A DNA stretch of 64,000 nt from Rhodocyclaceae bacterium (GCA_020445745.1 JAGRGB010000046.1:27571-91570), one strand, 5' to 3'. Positions 39,878 to 49,673 are shown, numbered from the stretch's first letter. Program-made: numbers and translations. Notes: generated by a model from the letters alone, not told the origin.

Positions 39878-40981
39878 TCAGCGCCCCGGCGAACCCTCGC
39901 CGAGGCGCAGCCGCCCGCCGTAGCCGGTCAGCTCCAGGTAGCCGCGGGCCACCGGCTGGCCATCGCGCAGCGCGCGCACCGCGCCCTCCCAGTAGATCGC
40001 GCCGGTGCTGGCGCGCCCGTCCAGTTCCTGGTCGTCCATCAGCGGCTCCAGCACCAGCGCGAAGTCGCCGACATCGAGCCGCCACGACACCGGATAGTTC
40101 ACACCGCTGGCCGGCGAGCGCCAGTGGCGCAGCGCCTCGAACGAGATCGCGTCGGGGGGCAGTTCACGGGTCGTGCCGTGGGCGCTGCGCAAGGTGCCGA
40201 AACGCCACAGCGCGCTGCCGTCGGACTGGCGAATGCGGGCCGCCATCAGCGCGCCGCCGTCATCGAAGTTGAGCCCCACCCAGTCCCAGCCGACCGCCCC
40301 CTCGGGCAGATACTCGCTGGACCACTCGTGGTCGAGCCAGGCGACGCCGCGTACCGTCGTCGCCCGCCCGTCGAGGGTCAGCCTGCCGCTCGCCGCCAGG
40401 CCGCTCACGCTGTAGTAGTAGCTGGCGTGCTCGGGCCGCGGCCCCTTGCGGCTGAAGCCGGCGTCGCCGTTCAGCGTCGGCGCCCGCGACGGTGCCAGCC
40501 GCAGGTCGAAGGCGAAGCCGTCGCCGGCGGCTCGCGCGATGATCGCGCCGTCGTCCTGCGCCTCCAGACGCCAGTCGCCGATCCAGGCCTGCAGGTGGCC
40601 AGCAGTGGCGCCGGCCAGGCGGCCGGATGCGCGCGCGCTCTTCTCGGCGTGGCGCAGTCGACCGAGCGCCGGGTCGGACAGCGCGGCGTGGCCACTGATC
40701 AGCTGGGCCGGCGAGAAGCGCCCCGGACGGTCCTCGCCGATGCCGGTGCGTAGCCGGAAGAAGGTGAGCTGGAAACCCCGCGGATTGCCGTCGTCGTCCT
40801 CCAGCCAGCCGGTCACGTACCACCACTCGATGCGGTGTTCGGGATGGGCACCGGCATCGGCCGGGAAGACCAGCGGCCGGCCGGGGGTCACTGGCGCATA
40901 GTCGGTCGCCTCCGCCGCCCCGGCCAGCGCCAGCGCCAGCGCCGCAATCAACCACAGCATCCGCAAGCCGCCGCGCCCCAT
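39878..40981 (-). CDS. AttH/CrtC-like lipocalin-type secreted protein
   Basis: The 367-residue product has a signal peptide (about 1-26). Its body matches the AttH/carotenoid 1,2-hydratase lipocalin fold: EHRIEWWYVTGWLEDDDG near the start, ISGHAALSD, ASYYYSVSGL and WLDHEWSSEYLP. GAGG lies eight bases before ATG. It begins right at the stop of the FtsX-type permease, the third gene in an ABC exporter operon. It probably binds the hydrophobic molecule handled by that system. A hydratase activity is not supported by context. Confidence 0.9.
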   Translation of the reverse strand: MGRGGLRMLWLIAALALALAGAAEATDYAPVTPGRPLVFPADAGAHPEHRIEWWYVTGWLEDDDGNPRGFQLTFFRLRTGIGEDRPGRFSPAQLISGHAALSDPALGRLRHAEKSARASGRLAGATAGHLQAWIGDWRLEAQDDGAIIARAAGDGFAFDLRLAPSRAPTLNGDAGFSRKGPRPEHASYYYSVSGLAASGRLTLDGRATTVRGVAWLDHEWSSEYLPEGAVGWDWVGLNFDDGGALMAARIRQSDGSALWRFGTLRSAHGTTRELPPDAISFEALRHWRSPASGVNYPVSWRLDVGDFALVLEPLMDDQELDGRASTGAIYWEGAVRALRDGQPVARGYLELTGYGGRLRLGEGSPGR

Positions 40982-43474
40982 CTACCAGTCCTCGCTGACC
41001 GCCCGCACCGCGCTGCCCGACATCGCCAGCCGGCCGGCGAGCACCGCGGCGAGGGCGGCGAGCGCCACCAGCGCGACCACGAACAGCGACAGCGACAGCC
41101 ACGGCACGCGATAGTCCATGCTCCAGTGAAAGCTCTGGCGGTTCACCACCTCGACCAGCACCAGCGCGATCGCGCCGCCCACCAGCGCGCCGCCTAGGGC
41201 GCCGCTGGCCGCGGTCAGGCCGCCCTCGGCGGCGATCATCGCGGCGATCTGGCGCCGCCCCAGGCCGAGGTGGCGCAGCATGCCGAACTCGCGCCGCCGG
41301 GCGGCCGCCATCGCCGCGAAGCTGGCGGCGATGCCGGCCAGGCCGATCAGCACCGCCGCCGCTTCGAGCAGGTAGGTCACCGCGAAGCTGCGGTCGAACA
41401 GTCGCAGGCTCCTGCGGCGGATCTCGCCGGGGCTGACGACTTCCAGGTCGATGGCCGGAAAGGCCTCGTCGATCGCCGCGCCGAGATCCGCAGCATTGTG
41501 GCCCGGCGCCAGATGGATCGCAGCGTCGTTGGCCAGCTGGTCGCCGCTGAGTTCGCGGTAGCGTGCCAGCGGCACCATCAGCGCCCCGCCCTGGCGCACG
41601 TAGTCGCGCCACACGCCGGCCACCGTGAAGCGGTGGGCACGGCCGGCGAGCGGCACGTCCAGGCCGTCGCCCGGTGCGAGGCCCAGCAGGTCCACCAATG
41701 CCTCGGAGATCCACACCGGGTCGGCGGCGACGATGTGCTCGCCGACCAGGGGCAGCTCGCGGCCATCGGCCGACAGCGGCCGCGCGAGCAGGCTCACCGG
41801 CGCGATGCGGGCGTCGAGATTCAATTGGTCGTGCCTGCGGAAGTCGACCCGGGCGACACCCGGCAAGGCCGCCAGCCGCTGCTGGACCGATGGTGTCAGC
41901 TGGAGCGCAGGGCTGCCCCGGGCGGCCCGGACATAGACCTCGGCCGGCAGTACCTTGCCGAGCCACTGGTCCACCGAATCGCGGAACGAGGCCACCATCA
42001 CCGCCATCGCTATCGCCAGCGCGCTGCTCGCCAGCACGCCGGCCGCGGCGACCGCGGCCTGCCCCGGCGCTGCCTGCAGGCGGGCGCGGGCCAGGCCGAG
42101 GGGCAGCGGCACGGCCGGGCACGATGCCGCGACGAGGCGCGCCAGCCGGCCCAGGCTCAGCACCCCGCCGGCCAGCAGCAGCGCCACCGCCAGATAGCCG
42201 CCGACCGGAATGCCGGCCAGCGGCGGCATCAGGCAGGCCGCGGTGGCCAGCACCAGGCACAGCGGACCGGGCCAGCGCCAGCCCGGCGCGGCAGCCAGCG
42301 GATCGCCGGCGGCGGCCTTGAGGGCGGCCGCCGGCGAGATCGCGCCGGCCCGACGCGCCGGCAGCCAGGCGCCGGCCACGCCCGCCAGCACGCCGAGCGC
42401 GACGAAGGCGAGCATTGCCGCGGGGGAGGCATCGAGGGCGGGTGCGATGCCTGCGAAGTAGCCGGCGCCGAGATCGCCACCGAAGCCGTCCAGCACCAGC
42501 GCGGCAAAGCCGGTGCCGAGGGCGCAGCCGAGCAGCCCGCCCGCCAGTCCCAGCACCGCGCCCTCCCCCAGCAGCCAGGCAGCGAGGCGGCGCCGGCCGA
42601 GGCCGATCGCGCGCAGGAAGGCGAACTCGGCGCGACGGCGGGCGACCGACAGGGCCTGGGTCGAGAACACCAGGAAGCCGCCGCACACCAGCGCGATCAC
42701 CGCCAGCATCGTCAGGTTGACCCGATAGGCGCGCGACAGGCCGGCGTCCCGGGCCAGCGACGCTTGCGGCGTCATCGCGACGACCCCGGCCGGCAGCAGG
42801 GCGGCAAGCGCCCGCGACGCGGCCTCGGGGGTCGCGCCGGGGATCAGGCGCAGATCGATGCGCGACAGCCGGCCGGCCATCGCGAAGGCGTGCTGGACGG
42901 CGTGGATGTCCATCACCGCGACCGCCTGGCCGGCGACGCCGGGCACGCTGCCGATCACCTCGAGGCGAAGCGGCCCGGCCGACGACTGCAGCACCAGCGC
43001 TTCGCCGGCGGCGCGTGCCAGTCGGCCGGCCAGCGCCGGCGACAGGAAGATGCCGTGCTGGCTGAAGCCGGCGAACGGCGCGTCCGCCGTGCCGTCGTCG
43101 GCCCGCGGCACCAGGCCGGGCTGCACCGCGGGCAGGCGCAGGACGTCGACGCCGAGCACCCGCAGGGTGGTATCGCCACCGACCACCCGGGCCTCGATGT
43201 CCACCACCGGGCTGGCGTCGGCCACCAGCGGATGCAGCGCCACCGCCTCGAACAGCGCGTCGTCGAAGCCGCTGGCCGGCCCGGCGAGCCTCAAGTCGGC
43301 GTCGCCGGCCAGGGTGCGCATGCCGCGCCCGAACTCGGCCAGCGCGGCATCGTTGATCAGCTGCACGGCCAGCCCCAGCGCGACGCCGAGGGCGATCGCC
43401 AGCACCGACAAGGCGCTCGCCGCCCGTCGCCGCAGCAGGCCGCCTACGAACACCGCCGCCAGACCGCGCCTCAC
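40982..43474 (-). CDS. FtsX-type ABC transporter permease (ten-helix form)
   Basis: The 830-residue product starts with GTG inside the ATPase stop (GTGA). It has two MacB/FtsX-like halves, each with a periplasmic domain and a cluster of transmembrane helices. A FtsX motif with RRAEFAFLRAIGLGRRRLAAW is repeated near the C-terminus as RRREFGMLRHLGLGRRQIAA. This matches the YbbP/LolCE-like group, which moves lipids or lipoproteins by mechanotransmission rather than through a channel. The substrate is probably passed to the adjacent lipocalin-like protein. Confidence 0.92.
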   Translation of the reverse strand: MRRGLAAVFVGGLLRRRAASALSVLAIALGVALGLAVQLINDAALAEFGRGMRTLAGDADLRLAGPASGFDDALFEAVALHPLVADASPVVDIEARVVGGDTTLRVLGVDVLRLPAVQPGLVPRADDGTADAPFAGFSQHGIFLSPALAGRLARAAGEALVLQSSAGPLRLEVIGSVPGVAGQAVAVMDIHAVQHAFAMAGRLSRIDLRLIPGATPEAASRALAALLPAGVVAMTPQASLARDAGLSRAYRVNLTMLAVIALVCGGFLVFSTQALSVARRRAEFAFLRAIGLGRRRLAAWLLGEGAVLGLAGGLLGCALGTGFAALVLDGFGGDLGAGYFAGIAPALDASPAAMLAFVALGVLAGVAGAWLPARRAGAISPAAALKAAAGDPLAAAPGWRWPGPLCLVLATAACLMPPLAGIPVGGYLAVALLLAGGVLSLGRLARLVAASCPAVPLPLGLARARLQAAPGQAAVAAAGVLASSALAIAMAVMVASFRDSVDQWLGKVLPAEVYVRAARGSPALQLTPSVQQRLAALPGVARVDFRRHDQLNLDARIAPVSLLARPLSADGRELPLVGEHIVAADPVWISEALVDLLGLAPGDGLDVPLAGRAHRFTVAGVWRDYVRQGGALMVPLARYRELSGDQLANDAAIHLAPGHNAADLGAAIDEAFPAIDLEVVSPGEIRRRSLRLFDRSFAVTYLLEAAAVLIGLAGIAASFAAMAAARRREFGMLRHLGLGRRQIAAMIAAEGGLTAASGALGGALVGGAIALVLVEVVNRQSFHWSMDYRVPWLSLSLFVVALVALAALAAVLAGRLAMSGSAVRAVSEDW

Positions 43475-44139
43475 GACGCCGGCTCCAGTCCGGTCGACCG
43501 CAGCATCAGCACCCGGTCGGCGGTGGCGGCGGCCTCGCTCGAGTGGGTCACCAGGATACCGATCGCACCGACCTCCCGCACGCGCTCGCGCAACAGCGCC
43601 AGGATGCTGCCGGCGCGCGCCGGATCGAGGTTGCCGGTGGGCTCGTCCGCCAGTACCAGCCGCGGCCGATGCACCAGCGCCCGGGCGATCGCCACCCGCT
43701 GCAACTCGCCGCCGGAGAGCTCGGCCGGCCAGCCATGCTCGCGCCCCGCGAGCCCGACCGCGTCCAGCATCGCCGCGGCCGCCGCGTCGGCGTCACGCCC
43801 GCGGCGACCCTGCAGCCACAGCGGCAGGGCGACGTTGGCCAGCAGGTCGAGATGGGGCAGCACGTGGAAGGCCTGGAAGACGAATCCGAGGTGGTCGCGC
43901 CGCCAGCGCGTCAGCCCCTCGTCGTCGAGGGCGGTCAGGTCGATGCCATCGACGACGACCCGACCGCCGTCGGGGCGGTCGAGGCCGGCCACCAGGTTCA
44001 GCAGCGTCGACTTGCCGACCCCGGACTCGCCGACGATCGCGACGTAGCTGCCGGCCGCCAGGCCGAGCGACACGTGGTCGAGCACGGTGCGGCCGCCGGG
44101 GCCGCCGAAGCGGCGACTGAGATCGGAGATTTCGAGCAT
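43471..44139 (-). CDS. ABC transporter ATPase (LolD/MacB type)
   Basis: The 222-residue ATPase has Walker A GESGVGKST, a Q-loop at FVFQAFHVLPHL, signature LSGGE, Walker B LVLADEPTGNLD and the switch His in VTHSSE. These match LolD-type partners of FtsX permeases. It is the first gene of the three-gene exporter unit. The AraC-type gene upstream ends 15 bases before it on the same strand, so they may be co-transcribed. Confidence 0.95.
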   Translation of the reverse strand: MLEISDLSRRFGGPGGRTVLDHVSLGLAAGSYVAIVGESGVGKSTLLNLVAGLDRPDGGRVVVDGIDLTALDDEGLTRWRRDHLGFVFQAFHVLPHLDLLANVALPLWLQGRRGRDADAAAAAMLDAVGLAGREHGWPAELSGGELQRVAIARALVHRPRLVLADEPTGNLDPARAGSILALLRERVREVGAIGILVTHSSEAAATADRVLMLRSTGLEPAS

Positions 44140-44154
44140 CGGCCGGTGGACCGC

Positions 44155-45198
44155 TCACCCGGCCCGGAGGTTCGTCCGGTCACGGTAGGCACCGGGGCTG
44201 GCGCCGGTCCAGCGCCGGAAGGCGCGATGGAAGGCGCTGGCCTCGGCGAATCCGAGCCGGCAGGCGACGTCGAGCACGCTGTTCCCGGCGTCGGCCAGCA
44301 GTTCGATCGCCAGGTCGCGGCGCAGCGCGTCCTTGATCGCCTGGTAGGGCTGGCCCTCCTCGTCGAGGCGGCGGCGAAGCGTCGACGCGGTCGTGCGCAT
44401 CGACTTGGCGAGGGCGTCGAAGTCCGGCCAGTCCTCCGGCGGCAGCTCGCGCAGCCGGCGGCGCACCCGGGCCGCGAAGCTGTGGGGGTTGCGGTAGCGC
44501 ACCAGGAAGTTGGCCGGCGCCTCGGTCAGGAATTCGTCGAGGTCCTCCGCGCGCCGCTGCACCGGCAGCGCCAGCGCCGCAGCGTCGAACGCGAGCCGCG
44601 TGCATGCCGCGTCGAACCGCGTCCGTTCGCCGAACAGCACGCGATACTCGGCGGCATGGCGCGGTTCCGGCGCCGCGAAGTCGAGGCTCGCGATCGGCAC
44701 CCGCCGATCGACCAGCCAGCAGGAGAGGCCCAGCAGCAGGGTCATCACGGTCCCGTAGGCGAACAGCGGCACCGCGCCGCGCCGCGCCTCGACCACCACC
44801 ACGGCGATGTCGCCGTCGCGCGTCAGGCACGCGCGCTGGTCGTCCAGCACCAGGCCGAGGAAGCGGATCTGGCGGCGCAGGGCCTGCTCCAGCGTGGCCG
44901 CACCGATCGTCGCATGGCACATCATGCGAAAGCTGCCGCGGCGCATCGGATGGGCGTCGAGGCCGAAGAATTCGTCGTCCATGGCGTCGGCCAGCGCCCG
45001 CCACAGGCGGCCGAAGCTGGCCACCGTGACGCGCGCCCGCGGCTGCGCCAGGCGCGCCGGCGCGATGCCGGCAGCGGCGAGCATCGGCGCGATCGCGAGG
45101 CCGCGCCGGCGCGCTACCGAGACCGCGTCGTCGACGAACTGGATGGCGATGCTGCCGCGCCCGCCCGGTTCCGCCGCTTGCCCGTTGGCTGATTCCAT
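44155..45198 (-). CDS. AraC-family transcriptional regulator
   Basis: The start at 45198 is preferred; ATG 45237 is an in-frame alternative with no ribosome-binding site. The product has about 347 residues. The N-terminal domain is of the arabinose-binding-like type found in OruR/ArgR-like AraC proteins (LEQALRRQIRFLGLVLDD). The C-terminal double helix-turn-helix reads LLADAGNSVLDVACRLGFAE and then SAFHRAFRRWTGASPGAYR. It is divergent from the acyl-CoA operon with about 100 bases between, so it is likely its regulator. Confidence 0.9.
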   Translation of the reverse strand: MESANGQAAEPGGRGSIAIQFVDDAVSVARRRGLAIAPMLAAAGIAPARLAQPRARVTVASFGRLWRALADAMDDEFFGLDAHPMRRGSFRMMCHATIGAATLEQALRRQIRFLGLVLDDQRACLTRDGDIAVVVVEARRGAVPLFAYGTVMTLLLGLSCWLVDRRVPIASLDFAAPEPRHAAEYRVLFGERTRFDAACTRLAFDAAALALPVQRRAEDLDEFLTEAPANFLVRYRNPHSFAARVRRRLRELPPEDWPDFDALAKSMRTTASTLRRRLDEEGQPYQAIKDALRRDLAIELLADAGNSVLDVACRLGFAEASAFHRAFRRWTGASPGAYRDRTNLRAG

Positions 45199-45301
45199 GT
45201 GGCAAATTCTGCCATCGTCGATGGTCGCTGCGGGCATCGCCGTGGCGCGTCCCGCCCGCTAGACTGCAGCGAATTCGAGAGATCGACAGGAGATCCATCC
45301 G

Positions 45302-46069
45302 ATGCAGATCGACAACAAGGCTTTCATCGTCACCGGCGCCGCGTCCGGCCTCGGCGCCGAGACCGCCCGCCTGCTGGCTTCGGCCGGCGGCCGGGTGGTG
45401 CTGGTGGACCTGAACCGCGAGCAGGGCGAGCGGCTGGCCGACAAGCTGGGGCCGAACGCCCGCTTCGTCGCCGCCGACATCACCGACGGCAACGCGGCAC
45501 AGGAAGCGATCGCTGCCGCCCGCGAGGCCTTCGGCGAGATCCGCGGGCTGGTCAATTGTGCCGGCGTGGCGCCGGCCGAGAAGCTCCTCGGCCGAAAGGG
45601 CGTGCACCGGCTGGAGAGCTTCTCGCGGGTGGTCACGATCAACCTGGTGGGCAGCTTCAACATGCTGCGCCTGGCCGCCGCCGCGATGGCGGAGAACGAA
45701 GCCGACGACGGCGGCGAGCGCGGCGTGATCGTCAACACCGCTTCGGTCGCCGCCTTCGACGGCCAGATCGGCCAGGCCGCCTACGCCGCGTCGAAGGGTG
45801 GCATCGTGGCGATGACGCTGCCACTGGCCCGCGAGCTGGCCAGCCACGGCATTCGCGTCATGACCATCGCACCGGGAATCATGGAGACGCCGATGCTGCT
45901 CGGCATGCCCGAGGACGTGCAGCGCGCGCTGGGCGAGACCGTGCCCTTCCCGGCCCGCCTCGGCAAGCCGGCGGAGTTTGCCGCGCTGGTCGGCCACATC
46001 GTCACCAACCGCTACCTCAACGGCGAGGTGATACGCCTCGACGGCGCGATCCGGATGGCCGCCAAGTGA
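45302..46069 (+). CDS. Short-chain 3-hydroxyacyl-CoA dehydrogenase (type II)
   Basis: The 255-residue product is a classical SDR. It has the NAD-binding [10 protein letters not shown], the NCAG-type motif (VNCAGVAP) and the catalytic Ser in [10 protein letters not shown], with YAASKGG supplying Tyr and Lys. Length and sequence fit the HSD17B10-like 3-hydroxyacyl-CoA dehydrogenase group, which oxidises hydroxyacyl-CoA in branched-chain, short-chain or steroid side-chain breakdown. AGGAG lies ten bases before ATG. It leads an operon with an acyl-CoA dehydrogenase and a racemase. Confidence 0.92.
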   Translation: MQIDNKAFIVTGAASGLGAETARLLASAGGRVVLVDLNREQGERLADKLGPNARFVAADITDGNAAQEAIAAAREAFGEIRGLVNCAGVAPAEKLLGRKGVHRLESFSRVVTINLVGSFNMLRLAAAAMAENEADDGGERGVIVNTASVAAFDGQIGQAAYAASKGGIVAMTLPLARELASHGIRVMTIAPGIMETPMLLGMPEDVQRALGETVPFPARLGKPAEFAALVGHIVTNRYLNGEVIRLDGAIRMAAK

Positions 46070-46118
46070 GCGCGCGGCATCGCCCCTTCCCCGACAACCT
46101 GCAGCCCCGGAGACCGGC

Positions 46119-47252
46119 ATGATCCTCAGCGACGAACAGCAGATGATCCGCGACACCATGCGCGCATTCGCCCAGGAGCGGCTGGCGCCGAATGCCGCGG
46201 CCTGGGACCGCGACCACGTGTTCCCGGCCGAGGCGCTGAAGGAACTGGCCGGACTCGGCGCGCTGGGCATGGTGGTGCCGGAGCAATGGGGCGGCGCCGG
46301 CATGGACTACCTGAGCCTGGTGCTGACGCTCGAAGAGATCGCCGCCGGCGACGGCGCCACCTCGACCATCGTCTCGGTGCAGAACTCGCTCGCCTGCGGC
46401 ATCCCGAACCGCTACGGCAGCGATGCCCAGAAGGATCGCTGGCTGAAGCCGCTGGCGCGCGGCGAGATGCTCGGCTGCTTCTGCCTGACCGAACCCCACG
46501 TCGGCTCCGACGCCGCGGCGATCCGCACCACCGCGGTACGTGACGGCGACGGCTGGGTGCTGAACGGCGTCAAGCAGTTCATCACCACCGGCAAGCATGC
46601 CGACGTCGCGATCGTCTTCGCGGTCACCGACAAGGCGGCGGGCAAGAAGGGGATCTCGTGCTTCCTGGTGCCGACCGCGACCACCGGCTACGTCGTCGCG
46701 CGCATCGAGGAAAAGATGGGCCAGCGGGCCTCGGACACCGCCCAGATCCTGCTCGAGGACTGCCGCGTGCCGGCGGACGCCCTGCTCGGCGCCGAAGGCG
46801 ACGGCTACCGCATCGCGCTGTCGAACCTCGAGGCCGGCCGCATCGGCATCGCCGCCCAGAGTGTCGGCATGGCCCGCGCCGCCCTCGACGCCGCGGTGGC
46901 CTATGCCCACGAGCGCGAGACATTCGGCAAGCCGATCTTCGAGCACCAGGCGGTGGCCTTCCGGCTGGCCGACATGGCCACCCGGCTCGAGGCCGCCCGC
47001 CAGCTGGTGTGGCACGCCGCCAGCCTCAAGGACGCCGGCCGGCCGTGCCTGAAGGAAGCCTCGATGGCCAAGCTGTTCGCCTCGGAGATCGCCGAGCAGG
47101 TGTGTTCCGACGCGATCCAGATCCACGGCGGCTACGGCTATGTGACCGATTTCCCGGTCGAGCGCATCTACCGCGACGTGCGCGTCTGCCAGATCTACGA
47201 AGGCGCCAGCGACATCCAGCGGCTGGTGATCGCGCGGGCGCTGGCCGAGTGA
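46119..47252 (+). CDS. Acyl-CoA dehydrogenase
   Basis: The 377-residue flavoprotein has the usual acyl-CoA dehydrogenase domains. FAD- and substrate-contact segments read [15 protein letters not shown] and [17 protein letters not shown]. The C-terminal helical domain contains [20 protein letters not shown], with catalytic Glu in [14 protein letters not shown]. It introduces the alpha-beta double bond in acyl-CoA oxidation. The chain preference cannot be read from sequence, but partners suggest branched or 2-methyl acyl-CoA. Its stop overlaps the next start (GTGA). Confidence 0.95.
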   Translation: MILSDEQQMIRDTMRAFAQERLAPNAAAWDRDHVFPAEALKELAGLGALGMVVPEQWGGAGMDYLSLVLTLEEIAAGDGATSTIVSVQNSLACGIPNRYGSDAQKDRWLKPLARGEMLGCFCLTEPHVGSDAAAIRTTAVRDGDGWVLNGVKQFITTGKHADVAIVFAVTDKAAGKKGISCFLVPTATTGYVVARIEEKMGQRASDTAQILLEDCRVPADALLGAEGDGYRIALSNLEAGRIGIAAQSVGMARAALDAAVAYAHERETFGKPIFEHQAVAFRLADMATRLEAARQLVWHAASLKDAGRPCLKEASMAKLFASEIAEQVCSDAIQIHGGYGYVTDFPVERIYRDVRVCQIYEGASDIQRLVIARALAE

Positions 47253-48373
47253 GCGAGCGCGGCGGTCCGCTCGCCGGCCTGCGCGTGGTCGAGTTCGCCG
47301 GCCTCGGGCCGGGCCCGTTCTGCGCGATGATGCTGGCCGATCTCGGCGCCGAGGTGGTGTGCGTCGACCGCCCCGGCCAGGGGGCCGCGGCCGGCCTGTT
47401 CGACCCCCGCAGGAACATCCTGAACCGGGGCCGGCGCAGCGTCGCCCTCGATCTCAAGTCCGACGCGGGCCGCGCCACCGCGCTGGCGCTGGCGGCACGG
47501 GCCGACGCGCTGATCGAGGGATTCCGCCCCGGCGTCATGGAGCGCCTCGGTCTCGGACCGGATGCCTGCCTCGAACACAACCCGCGCCTGGTCTATGGCC
47601 GCATGACCGGCTGGGGCCAGCACGGCCCCTATCGCGACACCGCCGGCCACGACATCAACTACCTGGCGATCTCCGGCGCCCTGCACGCGATCGGCCGACG
47701 GGATTCCGGCCCGGTGCCGCCGCTCAACCTGGTCGCGGACTTCGGCGGCGGCGGCATGCTGCTGGCGGTCGGCCTGCTGGCGGCGATGCTGGAGGCGCGC
47801 GCTTCCGGCCGCGGCCAGGTGGTCGACGCGGCGATGACCGACGGCAGCGCCCTGCTGATGGCGATGACCTACTCGCTGAAGGCAATGGGGCGCTGGTCGA
47901 ATCAGCGCCAGGGCAACGTCCTCGACGGCGGTGCGCCGTTCTACGACACCTATCGCTGCGCCGACGGCAAGTGGCTGGCGGTGGGTCCGATCGAACCCCA
48001 GTTCCATCACCTGCTGCTGGCGACCTGCGGCATCGACGCGGCCGACTACGGCGACCAGTGGGACGAATCCGCCTGGCCTCGCCAGCGCGCACTGCTCGCC
48101 GCGGCCTTCGCCCGCGATCCGCGCGACCAATGGTGCCGCCGCTTCGACGGCAGCGACGCCTGCGTGATGCCGGTGCTGGATCTCGACGAGGCGCCGGACG
48201 ACCCCCACAACCGGGCCCGTGGCACCTTCGTCGAGCATCACGGCCTGCTGCAGCCGGCAGCCGCGCCGCGCTTCTCGCGCACGCCGACGCTACCCGGCGC
48301 GCCGCCCTTTGCCGAGACCGGCGTGGATACCGACGCGGTGCTGCGCGACTGGGGCATTGCGCCACCGCCCTGA
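47249..48373 (+). CDS. CaiB/BaiF-family alpha-methylacyl-CoA racemase
   Basis: The GTG start overlaps the dehydrogenase stop. The 374-residue product has the family fold with [19 protein letters not shown] near the start. The catalytic pair of methylacyl-CoA racemase is present: His134 in GHDINYLA and Asp164 in [10 protein letters not shown]. It should convert (2R)- to (2S)-2-methylacyl-CoA so that the dehydrogenase next door can use it. The three genes together fit breakdown of methyl-branched chains or steroid or isoprenoid side chains. The pathway's other enzymes are not here. Confidence 0.92.
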   Translation: MSERGGPLAGLRVVEFAGLGPGPFCAMMLADLGAEVVCVDRPGQGAAAGLFDPRRNILNRGRRSVALDLKSDAGRATALALAARADALIEGFRPGVMERLGLGPDACLEHNPRLVYGRMTGWGQHGPYRDTAGHDINYLAISGALHAIGRRDSGPVPPLNLVADFGGGGMLLAVGLLAAMLEARASGRGQVVDAAMTDGSALLMAMTYSLKAMGRWSNQRQGNVLDGGAPFYDTYRCADGKWLAVGPIEPQFHHLLLATCGIDAADYGDQWDESAWPRQRALLAAAFARDPRDQWCRRFDGSDACVMPVLDLDEAPDDPHNRARGTFVEHHGLLQPAAAPRFSRTPTLPGAPPFAETGVDTDAVLRDWGIAPPP

Positions 48374-48421
48374 GCATCAACCGTTCCCATAGAGATCGAT
48401 CCGGAACAGACAAGGGCGTCC

Positions 48422-48443
48422 GGCCGCCCGAGGGCGAGCGGCC
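48422..48443 (+). terminator. Hairpin after the acyl-CoA operon
   Basis: GGCCGC (48422-48427) and GCGGCC (48438-48443) can pair around a 10-base loop, 48 bases after the racemase stop. No T-run follows, so terminator function is uncertain. Confidence 0.35.
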
Positions 48444-48475
48444 AGACAAGTTAGAAACTCTGAATCATCGATTGA

Positions 48476-48490
48476 ACAAGCATTGCTTGT
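48476..48490. promoter_or_regulatory. Perfect 15-bp palindrome overlapping a -35 box
   Basis: ACAAGCA-T-TGCTTGT is a perfect seven-base dyad with one central base. It overlaps the putative -35 hexamer (48487-48492) of the small gene at 48569. Such a position fits a repressor site. Confidence 0.45.
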
Positions 48491-48515
48491 CGCCATCCGG
48501 GTTTTCCCGTACAGT
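48487..48515 (+). promoter_or_regulatory. Sigma-70-type promoter of the small gene at 48569
   Basis: TTGTCG (48487-48492) and TACAGT (48510-48515) are separated by 17 bases and lie 53 bases before ATG 48569. Each box matches four of six consensus positions or so, and the region is less GC-rich than its surroundings. Confidence 0.5.
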
Positions 48516-48568
48516 CGTGATTGTGCACTGCACTATCCGCGTGCCATTCACGATCAGGAGATCCGAAC

Positions 48569-48781
48569 ATGAGCGATCCCGCCAATCGGCCCGAGGCCAC
48601 CGCCGCCACAAGCGTGCATGTGTCGAACGAACTTATCCAGCACTACGTCGAACGCGCCCATCAGCTTCGCAGCGAAGCGCTGCACGAATTCTTTTCGAAC
48701 ATCTGGAGCGTCGGAAAGCAGGCCACCAGAGGCTTGTTGCACCGCAGCGCACCTCGCCACGATCGGATCGCGATGTCCTGA
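48569..48781 (+). CDS. Small helical protein of unknown function
   Basis: The start is ATG 48569, with AGGAG eight bases before it and a promoter-like pair upstream; an upstream in-frame ATG at 48521 lacks such a site. The 70-residue product is soluble, with a disordered N-terminus and an amphipathic helical core (ELIQHYVERAHQLRSEALHE followed by FFSNIWSVGKQATRGLL). The basic tail may bind nucleic acid or membrane. I do not recognise a family. It stands between the acyl-CoA operon and the end of the minus-strand housekeeping operon. Confidence 0.7.
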   Translation: MSDPANRPEATAATSVHVSNELIQHYVERAHQLRSEALHEFFSNIWSVGKQATRGLLHRSAPRHDRIAMS

Positions 48782-48831
48782 CCCGTATCATCGGCCCGGC
48801 CGGTCGCGTGACGCAGGCCAGACAGTTTTGC

Positions 48832-48859
48832 ATTAGAAAACCAGGACCAAACCTGGCTT
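48832..48859 (-). terminator. Intrinsic terminator of the housekeeping operon
   Basis: On the minus strand AAGCCAGG and CCTGGTTT pair (eight pairs, one G-U) around a six-base loop and run into TTTTCTAAT. This lies about 30 bases beyond the stop of the RNA methyltransferase gene and is the clearest intrinsic terminator in the window. Confidence 0.7.
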
Positions 48860-48890
48860 CGCACGGGCGGCGCGGCAAGCGCAGCGGCGC

Positions 48891-49673
48891 TCAGGTGCGT
48901 CCCTGCCGTTGCCTGCGCTGCTCGAACAGGCAGATCGCGGCCGCCGACGACACGTTCAGCGATTCCACGACCGGCGCCATCGGGATCCGTATCCTGAGGT
49001 CGGCCCGCGCCGCCAGCGCCGGCGACAGGCCACCGCCTTCGGCGCCGAACAGCCACGCGACGTCGCCCCGCAGATCACAGTCGAACAAGCTGGTGCTGCC
49101 CGCGCCGGGCAGGGTCGCGGCGATCGCACCGCGATAGCCCTCGAGCAGCGCGGCAGGCATCGCCTGCTCGACGAGGGACATCACGAAGTGGGCGCCCATC
49201 GCCGCCCTCAGCACCTTCGGCGACCACGCCTGGGCGCAGCCCGGCGCGAAGATCGCCTGGCGCAGGCCGGCCGCCGCGGCGGTGCGCAGGATCGTGCCGA
49301 CATTGCCGGCGTCCTGGATGCCGTCGAGCACCAGCAGGTCGCCAGCGACGGCGGGTGCCCGGGGGGCCGGAATGTCGATCAGCGCGACGATGCCGGTCGG
49401 CGTGCTGACCGGGCTGATCGATTTCATCAGCTCGTCGGTGACCACGTGGCAGCACCCGGAGACGCGTGCCGCGAGGTCGCCGATCTCGTCGCTCGACAAG
49501 GCCTCCTCGGTGACCAGCACGGCCTTCAGCGGCACGCCGGCGGCCAGCGCCGCAGCGACCAGATGCGCGCCGTCGAGCAGCGTCTCGCCACTCCTGCGAC
49601 ACTCGCGCGGCGAGCGGCAGATCGCCCGCGCGCGTTTGATCAGCCCGTTGTCACGCGAGCCGATGCGCTGCAT
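48891..49673 (-). CDS. TrmH/SpoU-family RNA 2'-O-ribose methyltransferase
   Basis: The 260-residue product has an N-terminal RNA-binding substrate domain and a SPOUT knot. The three SpoU motifs are present: DAGNVGTILRTAAAAG, LFGAEGGGLSPAL and IPMAPVVESLNVSSAAAI. It methylates ribose in rRNA or tRNA using S-adenosylmethionine; the target base is not evident. It ends the long minus-strand operon and its start overlaps the stop of the CopD-like gene (ATGA). An intrinsic terminator follows. Confidence 0.93.
   Translation of the reverse strand: MQRIGSRDNGLIKRARAICRSPRECRRSGETLLDGAHLVAAALAAGVPLKAVLVTEEALSSDEIGDLAARVSGCCHVVTDELMKSISPVSTPTGIVALIDIPAPRAPAVAGDLLVLDGIQDAGNVGTILRTAAAAGLRQAIFAPGCAQAWSPKVLRAAMGAHFVMSLVEQAMPAALLEGYRGAIAATLPGAGSTSLFDCDLRGDVAWLFGAEGGGLSPALAARADLRIRIPMAPVVESLNVSSAAAICLFEQRRQRQGRT

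Noticed and set aside
41270-44047. Plus-strand open frame of about 925 codons opposite the ABC exporter
   Set aside because: Very rich in Gln, Arg and Ala with no motif. The minus strand encodes clear ATPase and FtsX signatures.
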